Origin: Sciurus carolinensis
Taxonomy: Eukaryota; Chordata; Mammalia; Rodentia; Sciuridae
NCBI RefSeq assembly: GCF_902686445.1
Contig: NC_062219.1
Location: 45,225,056-45,289,055 of the forward strand
Direction: 5' to 3'
Length of the DNA: 64,000 bases
This document shows positions 10,302-22,145 of this stretch, piece by piece; position 1 is the stretch's first letter; every line of letters starts with the position of its first letter. The translations under genes were made by a program, and so were the position numbers. The notes under the pieces are model-generated. The model ran no database searches. It was not told the origin of the DNA and saw only the letters and a program-made list of their open reading frames with translations.

Positions 10302-11134
10302 ATTGGTCAGCTGTCAGTGGGACCCTGAGATATTGCAGATTTCCTCTATTGGCTTATACTGTCCCGGTTGATTTCCAGTGTATCACCTCCAAGCCTTCAG
10401 TAGCCTGATGTCTTTGAGGAACTTGATAATGCAGTGCATCCGAAGAAAGCTGCCCCTAGCCCGCTACTGGTTCCAGGGCTTGGAGCTGGCTCTGTGCGGA
10501 AAGGTTCTCACTGGGGGCCTGCACCTTGCAGCTGGCCGTGTGGGAGGAGCCCACCGCCGGAGTATGGAAGGCTACCTGGGGAAGACTCTAGCTGCCCTGC
10601 CCTGCTCTGATAAGCCACCCCTATCTGTGCCTGCTGCCCAGGCCAGGTTTTGCCCAGTGGGGGAGACTCACCCCATGACTCTATTTTTGTCCAAGTCTCT
10701 CAATGCCTCCCCTTCTTGAGTCCTGGGTTCTGGCGAGACTGGGGATGCAGTCACCCTCTAGGCCGCCATCTTGGATCGCTCCGTGGAAAGGAGCCTGTGG
10801 CCGGAGTGGGCAGAGCCGCCTGGAGAAGTCTCTGGCTGCCCTGCCCTGATCCCAGAGGCTGCTTGCGGATCGAAGCTCTCCGTTGGCTCAGGGACTTGTG
10901 GCTGGCTCTATGTAGAAAGGCTCTCACTGGGCGGTCTGTTCCGAGAAGCTAGCCTTGAAAGGCGCCTCCCACCGCAGGGGTCCAGGGTGCTTGGGGAAGT
11001 CTCTGGCTGCCCTGTCCTGGTCCCTGAAACTGCTTGCGGGCCGGAGTACGCTGTGCTGGCTCCGGGACTTGGAGCTTGTTCTGGTCTGAAAGGCTCTCAC
11101 TAGGGGGCCTGCTCCGCCATCTTGGATCGTCCCC
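10302..11134 (-). promoter_or_regulatory. L1 5'UTR with tandem monomers and YY1-like sites
   Basis: This 0.83-kb block is GC-rich and has CpGs, unlike its surroundings. Similar units recur, for example around 10478-10520, 10895-10938 and 11069-11112, each ending in a TCTCACT(G/A)GG-like string. The 16-bp string CCGCCATCTTGGATCG occurs at 10763-10778 and 11114-11129. Read on the - strand it contains CAAGATGGCGG, a YY1-type site, close to the element's first base as in human L1. Monomer arrays as L1 promoters are known from mouse. Promoter activity is inferred. Confidence 0.75.
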
Positions 11135-11147
11135 TAAAGACCTTTTT
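11135..11147. repeat. Right target-site duplication of full-length L1
   Basis: TAAAGACCTTTTT is identical to 5104-5116. It directly follows the first base of the L1 5'UTR (on the - strand). Confidence 0.93.
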
Positions 11148-12029
11148 AAAATCATAACATAGTTCATCCCATCTTTCCCCTCTTTTGCCAGGTTGAGGCT
11201 ATGGGCTAGAATGATCTTCCTCCTGTCTTCTTTCCTTTTAATCCTTCATGTGGCTTGTTGTGTGATCTTCTCCAAACTCAGTTCTGGTCCTGACACTTCT
11301 TATCTTGTCAGCTCCTCTCACCACACAAGTGTCATCTTCCTGGACAGGCATCAAGTCTTGCTTTTCATCACTGCTTCTGCTCACAGAAACCACACCAAAA
11401 CGCATGAATGCCCCTGAGCAGGCTATTAATTTTCACTCAGTGATGCTGAGCTATTTTTAAACATTTATCCAGAGAAAGTACCAAGCACTACATTTGGGAA
11501 GGGTAGAGTAGTAAGACTGTTAGTGAAATCAGCCCAGCCAATTTTTTGTTCAAGGTAATCCATTGCTGGCTTCAGATTTGCACACCCTCTCTCAGCAGAA
11601 CACGATCTTTGGAGTTACCTTATCCTGCTCTCATTAGAAGGCACTTTAGTGACCATCTGTGTTTCTCATGCAGGTCCCTGCAGGGTTCCTCTCTCAATTC
11701 TAATTGGTTTATTTAAGTGTTCCTCCAACCTACATCCTGAAATTTCACTGAGGAGAGTTCTAGTAAATACGTAACTTATGTTCCTTCTGGCTACATTTTC
11801 AATTATGTTTTAGCACCCTAGTAGTGTTTTGGTGCCACTTTAGATTGACTCCTCAAGCATCTGCCTTGGCTTATTCCTCCATATGCTTCTATTTTCCATT
11901 CAGTTTGAGACATCTTTTCTCTTGTCCTGCTTTGCTGACAAGGATCTCCAGAGATAGTAAACATTCTTGTTCTGCTCCTGCTATTAAAGGAACCATATCA
12001 ACATTTCCCTGTTAACACAAGATGCTTCT

Positions 12030-12960
12030 CCAGAGTTCTGTTTTGTAAGTACCCTTTATCAGGTCAGGAAAATTCTCTTCCAATTCTAGTTTTCTAATTT
12101 TAAGAAAATCATGAATAAATATTGAGTTTTATATACCTATTAAGATCATACTTTTTTCTTTTTTAATGTACTACTTTAATCAGTTTTCTCATATTAAATC
12201 AACATTGAATTTTTATATTTTTGATATGAGATTCAGTTGGTTAATACCTTTTTTTAGGATTCTTGGACATATTTGTGTAGGATTGCTTTTTGTTTTTCCT
12301 TTTTTCATATCATCCTTTCCTGGTTTTCAAGTCAAGGTTATACCAGCCTCATAAAATTAAATAGGACACATGCCTTCTTCTGTTCTTTGGAAGAGTGCAT
12401 GAAAATGAAATTATTTTTTAACCTCATTTGCGTTGTGGTTAGAAATTGTGATTTGCATGAAAGCAGTCTTTCAAACTTGTTTAGGTTAGCTTTGTGACCT
12501 AGAATATGAGAGAAAGTTAGTGTTCAGAATATCAGTTGTGTAATGCAATGTATACTATATGCCTATCCATAAAATTAAAATTTTAAACTATTTTCTTAGC
12601 TCTTCTGTATGCTTTCTGATATTTATCTCCTTGATTGATCAGTTATTAAAAACTGATATTATGATGGTGGATTTATTTATTCCCCCTTAGATTCTGTCAA
12701 CTTTTGTATATTTAGAAGCTTTGTTGTGTGCATATACAAGAAAAATATTTTAGTTACTTAGCAAATCATGCCTTTTAGCTTATGTTGTATTATTTGATAT
12801 TATGTAACCTGCTTTCTTTTAGTTTGATATGGATAATATTTCTTTTTCTATGCTTTGACCTTCAGTTTTCTGCATTATTATGTTTACATGTACCTCTTGC
12901 AAACCACGTATGACTACAAATCTAGTCTGAAATGTTTTCCTTTTAAATAGAGAGTTTATT
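12030..12960 (-). mobile_element. Old, decayed L1 fragment (ORF2 part)
   Basis: Stretches such as GGATTGCTTTTTGTTTTTCC and AAGGTTATACCAGCCTCATA are the reverse of old L1 ORF2 reverse-transcriptase sequence. The block is strongly diverged and has many indels, and its ends are uncertain. Confidence 0.6.
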
Positions 12961-13370
12961 ACATTTTTGTTTACGGGAGGACTAGTAGATATATCTATGC
13001 AGACAGAAGGAAAGGATTAGGAGATACTTTATAAAGACTGAAAGTGATGGTTTTAGAAAAAATTAATGAATATACTCTTTTCATAAGTTTAGGGATCTTA
13101 AGAACCCATACAAGTGATATAACCTAAAAGCAGGCTACAGGAATTTAGATGATAAATTCAAAAGTGTCAAAATCATAATATGATATGAAATGACTTTAGC
13201 ATCTCAGTTGGAGCATAACTATGCTATCCTATGAAATATTATTTGGGATCTCCTTCAGAAACAAAATATTAGACTTGAGAGTTAATAATTTGACCTTATG
13301 GTATTTCAAATGTTCTTCTAATTTCAGGTTTATAAGTTTTCTTCTGGACATAGCTTTTTATGCATATACA

Positions 13371-13427
<57 letters not shown>

Positions 13428-13428
13428 T
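13371..13428. repeat. (TG)n(TA)n microsatellite
   Basis: About 7 TG repeats run into about 20 TA repeats with one interruption. Confidence 0.95.
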
Positions 13429-13574
13429 CTTAAAATGAAAATCTTCTTGTTTTATTATAAAATGTTATATCACAATTAAAATAATGTCTGATACATGGTA
13501 ACAGATCAGTAAATATCTGTGAATGAAACATTAAATGAATTAACATATTACTGAAAACTAAGACAACTTACTGT

Positions 13575-13720
13575 AAATAAGAGTATAGTTTTCTCTTGTT
13601 GTGTAACAAATTTCCACCAAGTTTTGTGACTTGAAACAACATGCCTTTGTTATCACATGGTTTTGTAGGTCAGGAGTCCAGGTATGGGTTAACTATCCAC
13701 TGCTCAGTGTCTCACTATGT
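13575..13720 (-). repeat. Possible ancient MaLR-type fragment
   Basis: The order TGTGTAACAAATTTCCACC, then ACTTGAAACAACA, then GTAGGTCAGGAGTCCAG resembles the reversed 3' part of MLT1-like LTRs. It is short and diverged, so the assignment is weak. Confidence 0.4.
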
Positions 13721-14393
13721 TATGAGAATCAAGCAAAAAGTGGCAAAGAGAGGGAGAAACCAAACTTTTTATTTTACCCGACAGTACTAAAGGAGATTAG
13801 CAAGCCAAATTCTGAGTACCCCTCACCAGTTTTTTTTCACAGCATTTATAGGCTATCTAGTGTCATAAATCTTCTAATCTAAAATGATACATAGTTGTGC
13901 ACAAGTTTTCAAAAAACGATATATGATTGTGTGTAAGGGTTTTCAAGCAGGAAGTGTGTTTACAAAAGCAACAAGATTGGCTCCTCTAACAAAACCTTTC
14001 TAGTCTTGAGCCCAGAGGCTTCAGAGGGGTGTAGGAATTTAGGTGATAAATTCAAAAGTGTTAAAATGCCTATGATTCAACGGAAAGTAGTTAGATCTGA
14101 GGGAAAGTCCTTTACAATCCAAAAGGAAGGAGTGAATAGTGCTAATTAGGTTCCCTGAAAACCTGCTGGTGGGAATGGGGAGGGAAACTCTCTCCCTTTC
14201 CCAGGCACTAATTTTTACAAGAGTCTTTAGTTTACCCTATATCCACACCTGGTTCAGTTACCCACTACAACTAGGCTGAGATCAAAGTGACAGTTGAGGC
14301 CACCATCCCACCTGAAGTGAGAGGTTCTTTTTAGGCTCACTGTTGTTACCAGAAATCATTTCCTTGTGGCCGTATGACTGAGGTCTCCATTTT

Positions 14394-14536
14394 TGTTTTA
14401 TTTTATTTTTTGTAGTCGTAGGTGGACACAATACCTTTATTTTATTTATTTATATTTTATGTGGTACTGAGGATTGAAACCAGTGCCTCCTATGTGCTAG
14501 GCAAGCGCTCTACTGCTGAGCCACAACTGCAGCCCA
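14394..14536 (-). mobile_element. ID-type squirrel SINE with 13-bp TSD
   Basis: On the + strand a T-rich head and GGTGGACACAATACCTTTAT precede the reversed ID core (GAGGATTGAAACCAGTGCC, CTGAGCCACAACTGCAGCC). A perfect 13-bp duplication AGGTCTCCATTTT flanks it (14381-14393, 14537-14549). Copies of the same long-headed type lie at 22865-23006 and 62150-62284, and I associate this type with sciurid genomes. Confidence 0.9.
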
Positions 14537-14659
14537 AGGTCTCCATTTTCTTGCCAGCTCTTGACCAAGGGACTGCTTTCAACTCTTAAGAGCCTCCCTT
14601 CCCAGCACCCCCCCCCCGCCGACAAGTGACCAGGTGAAGTATATTTCACCCATGAGTCC

Positions 14660-15051
14660 TGTTTTAGTCAACTTTTTTTTTCACTGACTAAAGGACCTGA
14701 CCAGAACAATTGTAGAGGAGGAAACGTTTATTTAAGGGCTCACAATATCAGAGGTCTCCATCCTAGATAACTGGTTTCATTCATCAGAACTTGAGGTAAG
14801 GCAGTTGATCAGGAAGCAGAGAGAGAGAGACTCCACTCTTCATATACAAAATATAGACCTCCATAGCCATGCTCCAATTTCCACCTCCTCCAGTCACACT
14901 CTTATCACTTTAATGACCACACAATTAGTCCCTATTGGGATTAATTCACTGATTGGGTTAAGACTTACAACCCAATCATTCCTCCTCTAAACCTTCTTAT
15001 ATTGTCTCACATGTGAACTTTTGGGGGACACCTCATATCCAAACCATAATA
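14660..15051 (-). mobile_element. Solo MaLR LTR (MST-like), minus strand
   Basis: The block begins TGTTTTAGTCAACT and ends CATATCCAAACCATAATA, the reverse of an MST-type LTR that starts TGTTATGGTTTGGATATGAGG. It has the expected AACCCAATCATTCCTCCTCT segment. A perfect 5-bp duplication AGTCC (14655-14659, 15052-15056) fits ERVL-MaLR integration. No internal region follows, so it is a solo LTR, noncoding. Confidence 0.85.
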
Positions 15052-16540
15052 AGTCCCAAGACACGGAGGAGCCCAGGTTATCAGAGCTGCCTCCTATTAA
15101 CCTTGCTCATCAGATTAGTGTTTTTCCTGGAAAACAGATAAATACTTTTATTCAATTTTTAAATTGCCTTTCTGTCTAGCTCTTGCTCTAAGAGAAAGAT
15201 GATCTTAGAAAAAGAACTGAGTTGCAGTAGGAAGATGAATTGTGTGGGGAGTGAGTTAGATAGATGACTTAAGATGCAATTACATTAGTCCAGCAAGAAA
15301 TGATTTACATCCTGATTTGGAAATAAAACTGGGAGTGGAAATTGTTTAGAAATAAGCAGGACCTTATGTGGTGATAGAAAGTTGACTCAGGTAACTAGCT
15401 CAGGTTTTTGGACAGATAATGATGCCACTGTTGAAAGGAGGAAAAGTTAATGAAAAGACAATGAGTTGTTTGTGTATGTGATGTCAAACTGATGGTAAGA
15501 AATCTAGGCTGGAACTAAGTGGAGTTTAGACTTAAAGGTTTATTAGTCAGTCCTTGAAGCCCTTTAAGGAGGACTTCACCCAGGCATAGCTGATAAGAAG
15601 AAGAGTACCAATGTTGAGTTAATAGGACAAGGAAAATGTATCAAGGAAAAATCAGAAGCCTGGGAATGAGGATTAAGATATCAGGAAATCACAAAAGCAA
15701 TATTTAAAAGAGGGTGTGGGAGTACCTTGCAATGTCATACCGTGCTTATAAGTTAGAGTATGAGTCCTGAAGAGAGGGCAGTAGGTTGTGCAATCAAGAG
15801 TTCTCTAAAGACCTTCCTATAAATTCAACAGAAAAGTGGAATTGAAGCTAGAGTAAATAGATTTAATCAGAATAGTAGTGGACGAAAGTATTCTTTTAAG
15901 GCCCTGTGTATGTGGAAGACAAAGGTAAAATTGGGCCCTTTTTCAGCACCATGCCAAAAAAATTTCAAGTACACCAAAGATCAAAATGAATGGGAATCTG
16001 GATAGCAAGGTGTCTCTTGGCTCTTGTGTTTTCACAGGAGATTTCAAACAAGAACATATTAAAAGTATAGCAAATTTTATTAGAGGAAAAAGGAAAAACA
16101 CCCTGAAGGCAGAGGATGAGTCATCTCAGAGAGGAAAGTGACATTGCACCCGCTTTGTTCTCTAGTTTGTTGGTGTCTTAGGGAAGTTTGTAGAGTCCCA
16201 CCCAGGAACTACCTCTTTTGACTGATAGTAGAATTGCATCAAATTTTTTCGTTCCTTTTATGCATGAATTTACCCCAGGTATCCAATATAAATCCTCAGG
16301 GGGTGGGGAATTTTACTATTATAATGAGATTAAAATGACATGCTGAAAAGCAACTCTCAGTAATCTTGGCCCATGCTGACCCATTCTAATTGGAACTTGT
16401 TCTATAGATTTTTATGGTCAGTGGACTTTGTTTTTAATTATTCTGTCTTCCTGAGTCTGGGATTCTTTGGTCTGTATAAAGGTCACAAAAGTCCCCTTTG
16501 AGGGTAACTTGTGTTCTTATCAGGGAGAAGTCTTAGAGAC

Positions 16541-16973
16541 TGTTATGGTTTGTATTTGAGGTATTCCCCCAAACCTGTGTTAATCCAGGAATATTCAGGG
16601 ATAAAATTATTAGGTTATGAGAGCTGTAACTGAATTGGTCCATCCTAATTTGAATGGACTCTCTGGGAGTTAACTGTAGGCAGGTGGGATGTGACTAGAA
16701 GAGGTAGGCCACTAGGGCATGCCCTGGAAGGGTTTATCTGCCCTGTGGCCCCTTCCTCTTTCTATTTCCTGGCCACTATGAATGGAGTAGTGCTTCTCCA
16801 CCATGCCCTTCCACCATGATCTTCCACCATATTCTGTGTCACCTTGGACCCAGAGCAATGGAATTGGAACACTATGGATTAAACCCCTGAAACCGTGAGC
16901 CAAAATAAACTTTTCCTCCTTTAAGTCGTTCTTTTTGGGAATTTTGGACACAGAAATGAAAAGCTGACTAACA
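16541..16973 (+). mobile_element. Solo MaLR LTR (MST-like), plus strand
   Basis: It starts TGTTATGGTTTGTATTTGAG and ends GAAAAGCTGACTAACA. Inside are AACTGTAGGCAGGTGGGATG and, near the end, CCGTGAGCCAAAATAAAC with an AATAAA polyadenylation signal, all typical of MST LTRs. Flanks GAGAC and TAGAC are a 5-bp duplication with one difference. No coding internal part is attached. Confidence 0.85.
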
Positions 16974-17348
16974 TAGACATATATTTCTTAGCCCTGAGAA
17001 TAGTCCTGCATATGACAGATTGTTTGTCAAGGAAAGGTAACATCTTCTGTTGACTTAAGCCAGAACACGACCAGAATGACCTTAGGTAGACTGCTTTTCC
17101 AAAGTTTGTGGAAGACCAGCATATAGGCCCAGTCTATTGAATTATCCCCTTAACTTCATGTTCCTACTGCCTGTGTCTACCTGCTACCTGTCAATATGGC
17201 CTAGCAGTGGCCCTTGTACAATTCAAGGTCTATAAAGAAAAAATACTCAGGGATTCTTTTAGAAGTTAAATACCTACATATTCAGAGGTTAAGGAGATTT
17301 TATTTCTTTTTGATTGCTATTAAGTATATATGAACTTTTTCAGTAATT

Positions 17349-17410
17349 GACTCATTCATTTATTCTATAAATGTTGAATGACTCATTCATTTATTCTATA
17401 AATATTGAAT
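17349..17410. repeat. 31-bp tandem duplication
   Basis: The unit GACTCATTCATTTATTCTAT and the next 11 bases occurs twice in a row (17349-17379, 17380-17410) with one difference. It looks like a simple slippage or local duplication. Confidence 0.9.
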
Positions 17411-18689
17411 ATCTATTAAGTACTAAAGAACTGTTAGGCACTGTGGTTAAAGTGGTAATTAAGTCAGACTTGGTTCGCAGGAACTTATCATGGAGAGAGA
17501 CACAGAAACAAGTACTTAGAAGTCTACCCATATTGCAAAAGGGTGGAAAGTGAACTTTACAGGATAGTAAACTGAGGAAAGCTTATACAAAGGCCCTGAG
17601 ACATGAGAAATTTAAAGGAGTTGTAGGAATGGCAGTTTAAATGGAGCATGATAGCAACTATGCTTTTTATTTAGTGCTTACTACATTCCAAGGCAATGTT
17701 TTATTTAGTGTGACCTTTTTATTTTTCTCTCCTTTAATCCTCACAACAACCCTATGCAGTAAAAACTAATTGATAAGACACAGAAAAATAATGTAACTTG
17801 CCCACATCCTGTAGTAGTAGGTAAAGCCAGAATTCCAATCCAGGCAATTCTTACCCACAGCACTTACACATCCTCTCAATGAGTATAAAGAGAAGGAGAA
17901 TTGGCCAACCTGAGCTGGAGATATAGGTAGGGATTATGCCATGGAGGACTTGTAAGACCTGTGAAAGATTTTGAATGTCATGCTAAGAACAGTGGGAAGC
18001 AGCTGGAAAATGCTCAGTCCTAACATGCAGGTGCTTTCCTGAGGAACAGTGCTTACACCTGGATCCCTATTTGTAATTTATAAATTTACTCTGGTGTTGC
18101 AGAATGGATTAGAAAAGGGCAAATGTAGATAGATAGGTATTTCAGGGAGGAGTTTCTACTGCCCGTATTTTCTCAGGGTGCACTTTACTAAGAGGAATGT
18201 GAATATTGATCCCTATTGCAAATTCTAACTCAAACTAGTCCAACAGAAAAGGAAATGTTAGTATCAGGCATGACTACATTCAGAACTGGAATTCTGTTTC
18301 TTCTTAGGTTGGATTTGCTGTCTTTCTATTGATTTCATGCTTCAGTCATGCATTCCCATAGGTACATTTGCAACTGGAAAAAGGTCTTTTATAAGAACTC
18401 CTTTAAAAGGTCCTAAGATGACTGTGAGTGGATAAGTTTAATCCACATGCTTGCCCTCAAACATTCCTGCTAGCAACAGCTTGAGGCAGCCTAATTAGTT
18501 TACACTCCCTCCAAACTCTGCATCCTGGAGTTTGGACTCCCTGCTGAGACTATATGGACCAATAGGAAAGGAGGGTTGATTGCCCAGATGCCAAAGGGAG
18601 ATTTTGATTTTGGGAAATAGCAAATGTTTCCTACACATAATCATTTTTATTATATTTTAGGAAACATTTTAATCAGTTGTGTTCATTAC

Positions 18690-18805
18690 TTACTTATTTT
18701 TTATTCTTTATTCTTTTTTTATTGTAAACAAATGGGATACATGTTGTTTCTCTGTACATGCAGTAAAGGCATACCATTTGTGTTACTTTTTTATAGTAGA
18801 TTTAA
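18690..18805 (-). mobile_element. Short L1 3'-end fragment
   Basis: A T-rich run followed by ACAAATGGGATACATGTTGT and GGCATACCATTTGTGT equals the end of the L1 3'UTR at 5150-5215 read in the same direction. It is a severely 5'-truncated insertion of the same lineage. Confidence 0.8.
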
Positions 18806-20318
18806 TTGTACAAAATTTTAAAGTTTTTACCTGTTTAAAATGTTCATTCTATCAGTACTTAGATTCTTAGTTTCTTTAACACACACCTTCTCTTTAACTA
18901 GAATACTGTTCTTTATGTTTTATATACATATAACCCTTAGTCATCTGAAAATTTTCTAGATTGTAAAAGAATATTCTTCATGTTAAATTTGATTATTCTT
19001 TTCTTATTGATTGTTATTACTTCTTTTTTATAGCGGTAGACCCTAGCCTTGAAACTAGATTTTCTGCTAAGTTTATAATCTTTCAATTCTGTTATGGATA
19101 CCGTCCTTACATTTATTCATTCACCATCATGATACATACTTATTGCAAGCCAGAGAATACAAAAAGTAGAGGAGATAAAAGTAAGAAATATAAAATAGAG
19201 AAAGGAGGGCCTTAATATAATGACAGATAAAATTTTAGAATGGTTTAAGAAAATGCTATTTATAAATATGCTAGTACATTTTTAAAATTAAGAAAGAAAT
19301 CTTTGTGTGAAAATTTATATTTTTAAAATGACTCAAAGTATTTGACCAATTCGACCAAACCAATTATAACCATGAAAGAAAACAGACCAACATATGTCTA
19401 AAGAGGCACTAGGCCCAGAGAATATAGTGGGTGAATTTTATCAAACTTTTAAGAAACAGGTCATTCTTTTGCTCTGAAAATATTTTAAAATGCAGAAAAA
19501 TTGGGAGTCTCCTCAAATCATTTTATGAGGTTAGCATCCCATTAGAGACACTAACCAGATAACACACTCTGTACCCAGAATTGTTGAGTATTATATTCAT
19601 ATTTCAGCATATGCCTATATGAAGGGCTGTGTGCCTAGAAAGGGCTGTGGATCAGAGAGTTGTTGAAGACCTTTAATCATAGTTTTTTTTTTTTTTTTTT
19701 TGTGATACCTATACTTATAAGGATAAACATTCTGATAATTTTTAAATTCCCGGTTTAATTTTTGTAGGATTTTCATAGACTTGGCCATTTTATTAAAATG
19801 GGGTTTTTACTTCATAGCATTTTTCTAGATAATTTAAAGTATTTCATTCATGGATTTAGTTCCTATAATTAGAGGGTAGATATCTGCCTAATCTACAAAT
19901 TGTCCATTTGCTCATAATTTCAAGAGTATATAAATTCAACTCTTAAAAATTTTATTAGACAAATTTTTATATGGAAATTCAGAAATTGCAACTTATTCTA
20001 TAGGATATATTCAATCAACTTCTGAGTATTGATCTAAATTTATCACCTTTGTAAATAAAAGGAGAACTGGACTCAAATGAAATATAAATGATTCAATTTT
20101 AAAGAATGGTTTTAAAATATTTTATCTAATTTTTTTCAATCTTTAATATAATTTTTACCTTGCTCCAATTCCTTTCTATAGGTATTTTACTATATGATAA
20201 TATCAGGAATTTTCTTAAAATCAAGAGCTTGAGAGGTATATCCATTTTTTTTTTTTTTACATAGTTGTTTTAAAAGGGAAACCATAAACATGGAGGTTTT
20301 TTCAAGAAACAGCAGATG

Positions 20319-20545
20319 AGCCAATGTGGTGGTGGTGCACACCTATGATATAAGCCAAGGGCTTGGGAGGCTGAGGCAGGGGGATGACAAGTTCAAGCCA
20401 GCCCCAACAATTTTAGCAAGGCCCTAAGCAACTTAGTGAGATCCTGTCTCAAAATAAAAAATAAAAAGGGTCGAAGATGTACTTAATGGTAAATTGCCCT
20501 GGATTAAATTCCTAGTACCCTGCCACACACACACACACACAAAAC
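20319..20545 (+). mobile_element. B1-dID SINE
   Basis: The B1 half (GTGGTGGTGGTGCACACCTA, GCTTGGGAGGCTGAGGCAGG, TGAGATCCTGTCTCAAAATA) is followed by a decayed ID half and a (CA)n tail at 20524-20540. Confidence 0.88.
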
Positions 20546-20711
20546 CAGATGATATAGTTTATTGTGAACATTTGAGTTCTTCCAATTTCATAAAGAAATG
20601 ATTCATTCAGTAAAATTAAAACTAAAGAAAAAACTCTAAAAAAGGAATTATGGGACCCTTTTGCTAGTCTGTTAAAATGAGGCCTATTAAAAGTATTTTA
20701 TTTACTTGTAG

Positions 20712-20873
20712 ATTGGCCGCCTCCAAGATCTGGTAAGGAAAAGTGAACAAGGTCTTGGCTCTGCTGAAGGACTCATTGCTAGTCTTCAGGATTCCCAGGA
20801 AAGGCTTCAGAATGAACTTAACTTGACTAAAGGCAGACTGAAGGAGACCAAGGAAGTTCTAGTAAATGTTGAG
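20712..20873 (+). CDS. FAM184A: FAM184A internal exon (coiled coil)
   Basis: This 162-nt exon (54 codons, phase 0/0) lies between acceptor TTACTTGTAG and donor GAG|GTAATT. It encodes IGRLQDLVRKSEQGLGSAEG and continues to KETKEVLVNVE. The SEQGLGSAEGLIASLQDSQE stretch is a recognisable FAM184A segment. A Gly/Ser-containing break (QGLGSAEG) interrupts the otherwise strongly helical rod. The upstream intron is about 16 kb and carries the full-length L1. Confidence 0.95.
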
Positions 20874-20984
20874 GTAATTTCATAATTCTAATGTAACATA
20901 AACATCAGCAAAATAAAAAATGTAACTTAGCCACTTGTTTTTCAGCTTATTTAAAACATCAAATTGTATGAGCTAGTGTTTTGA

Positions 20985-21310
20985 TTCCTAGGGCTATTAT
21001 AAAAGTACTACAAACTGGGTGACTTAAAGCAATAGAAATTTATTCTCTTACAGTCTCTAGACTCAGAGTCTAAAATCAGGTGTTGGCAAAGCTGTCTTGG
21101 CTCCTAAATCTCTAATGGAGGATCCTTTCTGCCCTTTTCCAGCTTCTTGTAGCCCCAGGCACTCCTTCACATTTGGCTGCATAATTTCAATCTCTACCTG
21201 TTTTAATGTCCTCATTTTATAAGATTGAGTCACATTGCATTAAGGGTTTATCCTATTCCAGTGTGACTTCATTTTAATTGAATACATCCCCATTACCAAA
21301 AAATAAAAAG
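20985..21310 (-). repeat. Ancient MLT1-like repeat
   Basis: The order AAGTACTACAAACTGGGTGA, AATAGAAATTTATTCTCTTA, CCAGCTTCTTGTAGCCCCAG and AATCTCTACCTG resembles a well-known old mammalian LTR-type repeat in reverse. It is heavily diverged, and the exact family is uncertain. Confidence 0.5.
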
Positions 21311-22059
21311 CAACCTTTCTTCCTCCAGCCCCACCTGAATGTCTAATAAAGTGCAATCCTAGAGGCAGAGTACTTGAACAGTTAGATGAATTCAGTTTTC
21401 AACAGTTACTGATTAATAAACAGGTCAGCAGTATTGAGTGGCAGTGTCCATGACTTGCCTTTTTTTTTTTTTAAATTCATCCGGATATACTCCTCAAAAC
21501 CTGCTATACCACATGCTGCTAGCAAGTGGGTGTTCCAGAAAAGGTCACCGTGGTAGGAAGAGGATGGACCATCATCTGCTCCCCTACTGCCTGGTGTCCC
21601 TAGAGGGACTGCACTGCTGGCAGGAGACCATGGTTGCCAGTGTTGTCCAAACAAGTCACCTCCAGTCCCTGCTCCAGGGAACTACTTGATCTATGCTTAT
21701 CTCCAGAGATTTCATATATATCATATTGTATTATCATACCAACTGAGCATGTGGACCACTGTCTTATAAAAATAGTAGCCTAAGTTCCACATAATTCTTT
21801 TAATCAAATTAGAGGGATGCAGCTATAATGCTTAAGCTTTGAAAATGTAATAGTTTTGAATATGAATATGAATGATTTTGAATAACATACCTATGTGATG
21901 TGGTACATACAAAAGTAATTTAATAATCAATCTGTTGTTAGGTACCCATGGTAAGAAGTGTTTAGTTTATATAATTAATGCCAACATCAAACTATTTAAA
22001 TAACTTACACTTTTTAAAGTCTTAATATAGTTTAGACAGACATTAAAATAGAAATGTGT

Positions 22060-22145
22060 AGGACTGTGGATATAACTCAGTTGCAAAAGTGTTTGCCTAA
22101 CATGCATGAGACCCTGGGTTCAGTTTCCAGCATTACAAAATAAAT
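22060..22145 (+). mobile_element. ID SINE
   Basis: The tRNA-like core GGACTGTGGATATAACTCAG is followed by TGCATGAGACCCTGGGTTCA (B box) and an A-rich tail. It is diverged. Confidence 0.85.

Larger units (their letters stand above)
5117..11134 (-). mobile_element. Full-length LINE-1, 6.0 kb, antisense to FAM184A
   Basis: Order on the - strand: 5'UTR (11134 to about 10302), ORF1 (about 10301-9254), ORF2 (9222-5384), 3'UTR (5383 to about 5160), then an A-rich tail (T-rich on + at 5117-5155). A perfect 13-bp target-site duplication flanks it, so insertion is complete and comparatively recent. Both ORFs contain several frameshifts or stops, so it looks unable to move by itself. The 5'UTR is GC- and CpG-rich in an AT-rich intron and has a monomer structure. 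The 3'UTR has a G-rich, telomere-like tract. Confidence 0.96.
4637..20711 (+). other. FAM184A: Intron of FAM184A (GC-AG), 16 kb
   Basis: The intron holds a full-length L1 (5117-11134), an old L1 fragment (about 12030-12960), two MaLR LTRs, several SINEs, an L1 3' fragment and simple repeats, all listed separately. I see nothing assignable in 4643-5103, 11148-12030, 15057-16535 and 18810-20310, which are AT-rich unique-looking DNA. An A/T-rich block near 17320-17980 looks like an ancient interspersed repeat of unknown family. Confidence 0.85.

Noticed and set aside
10378..11103. Open frames of 100-113 codons on the + strand, rich in G, L and R
   Set aside because: They are the antisense of the GC-rich L1 5'UTR, where few stops occur by composition.
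13371..13433. Hydrophobic Tyr/Ile repeat peptide
   Set aside because: Pure translation of the (TG)n(TA)n microsatellite.
21406..21689. Overlapping frames of 82-83 codons on both strands
   Set aside because: No recognisable domain, no conserved motif and no splice logic; probably chance frames in intron DNA.
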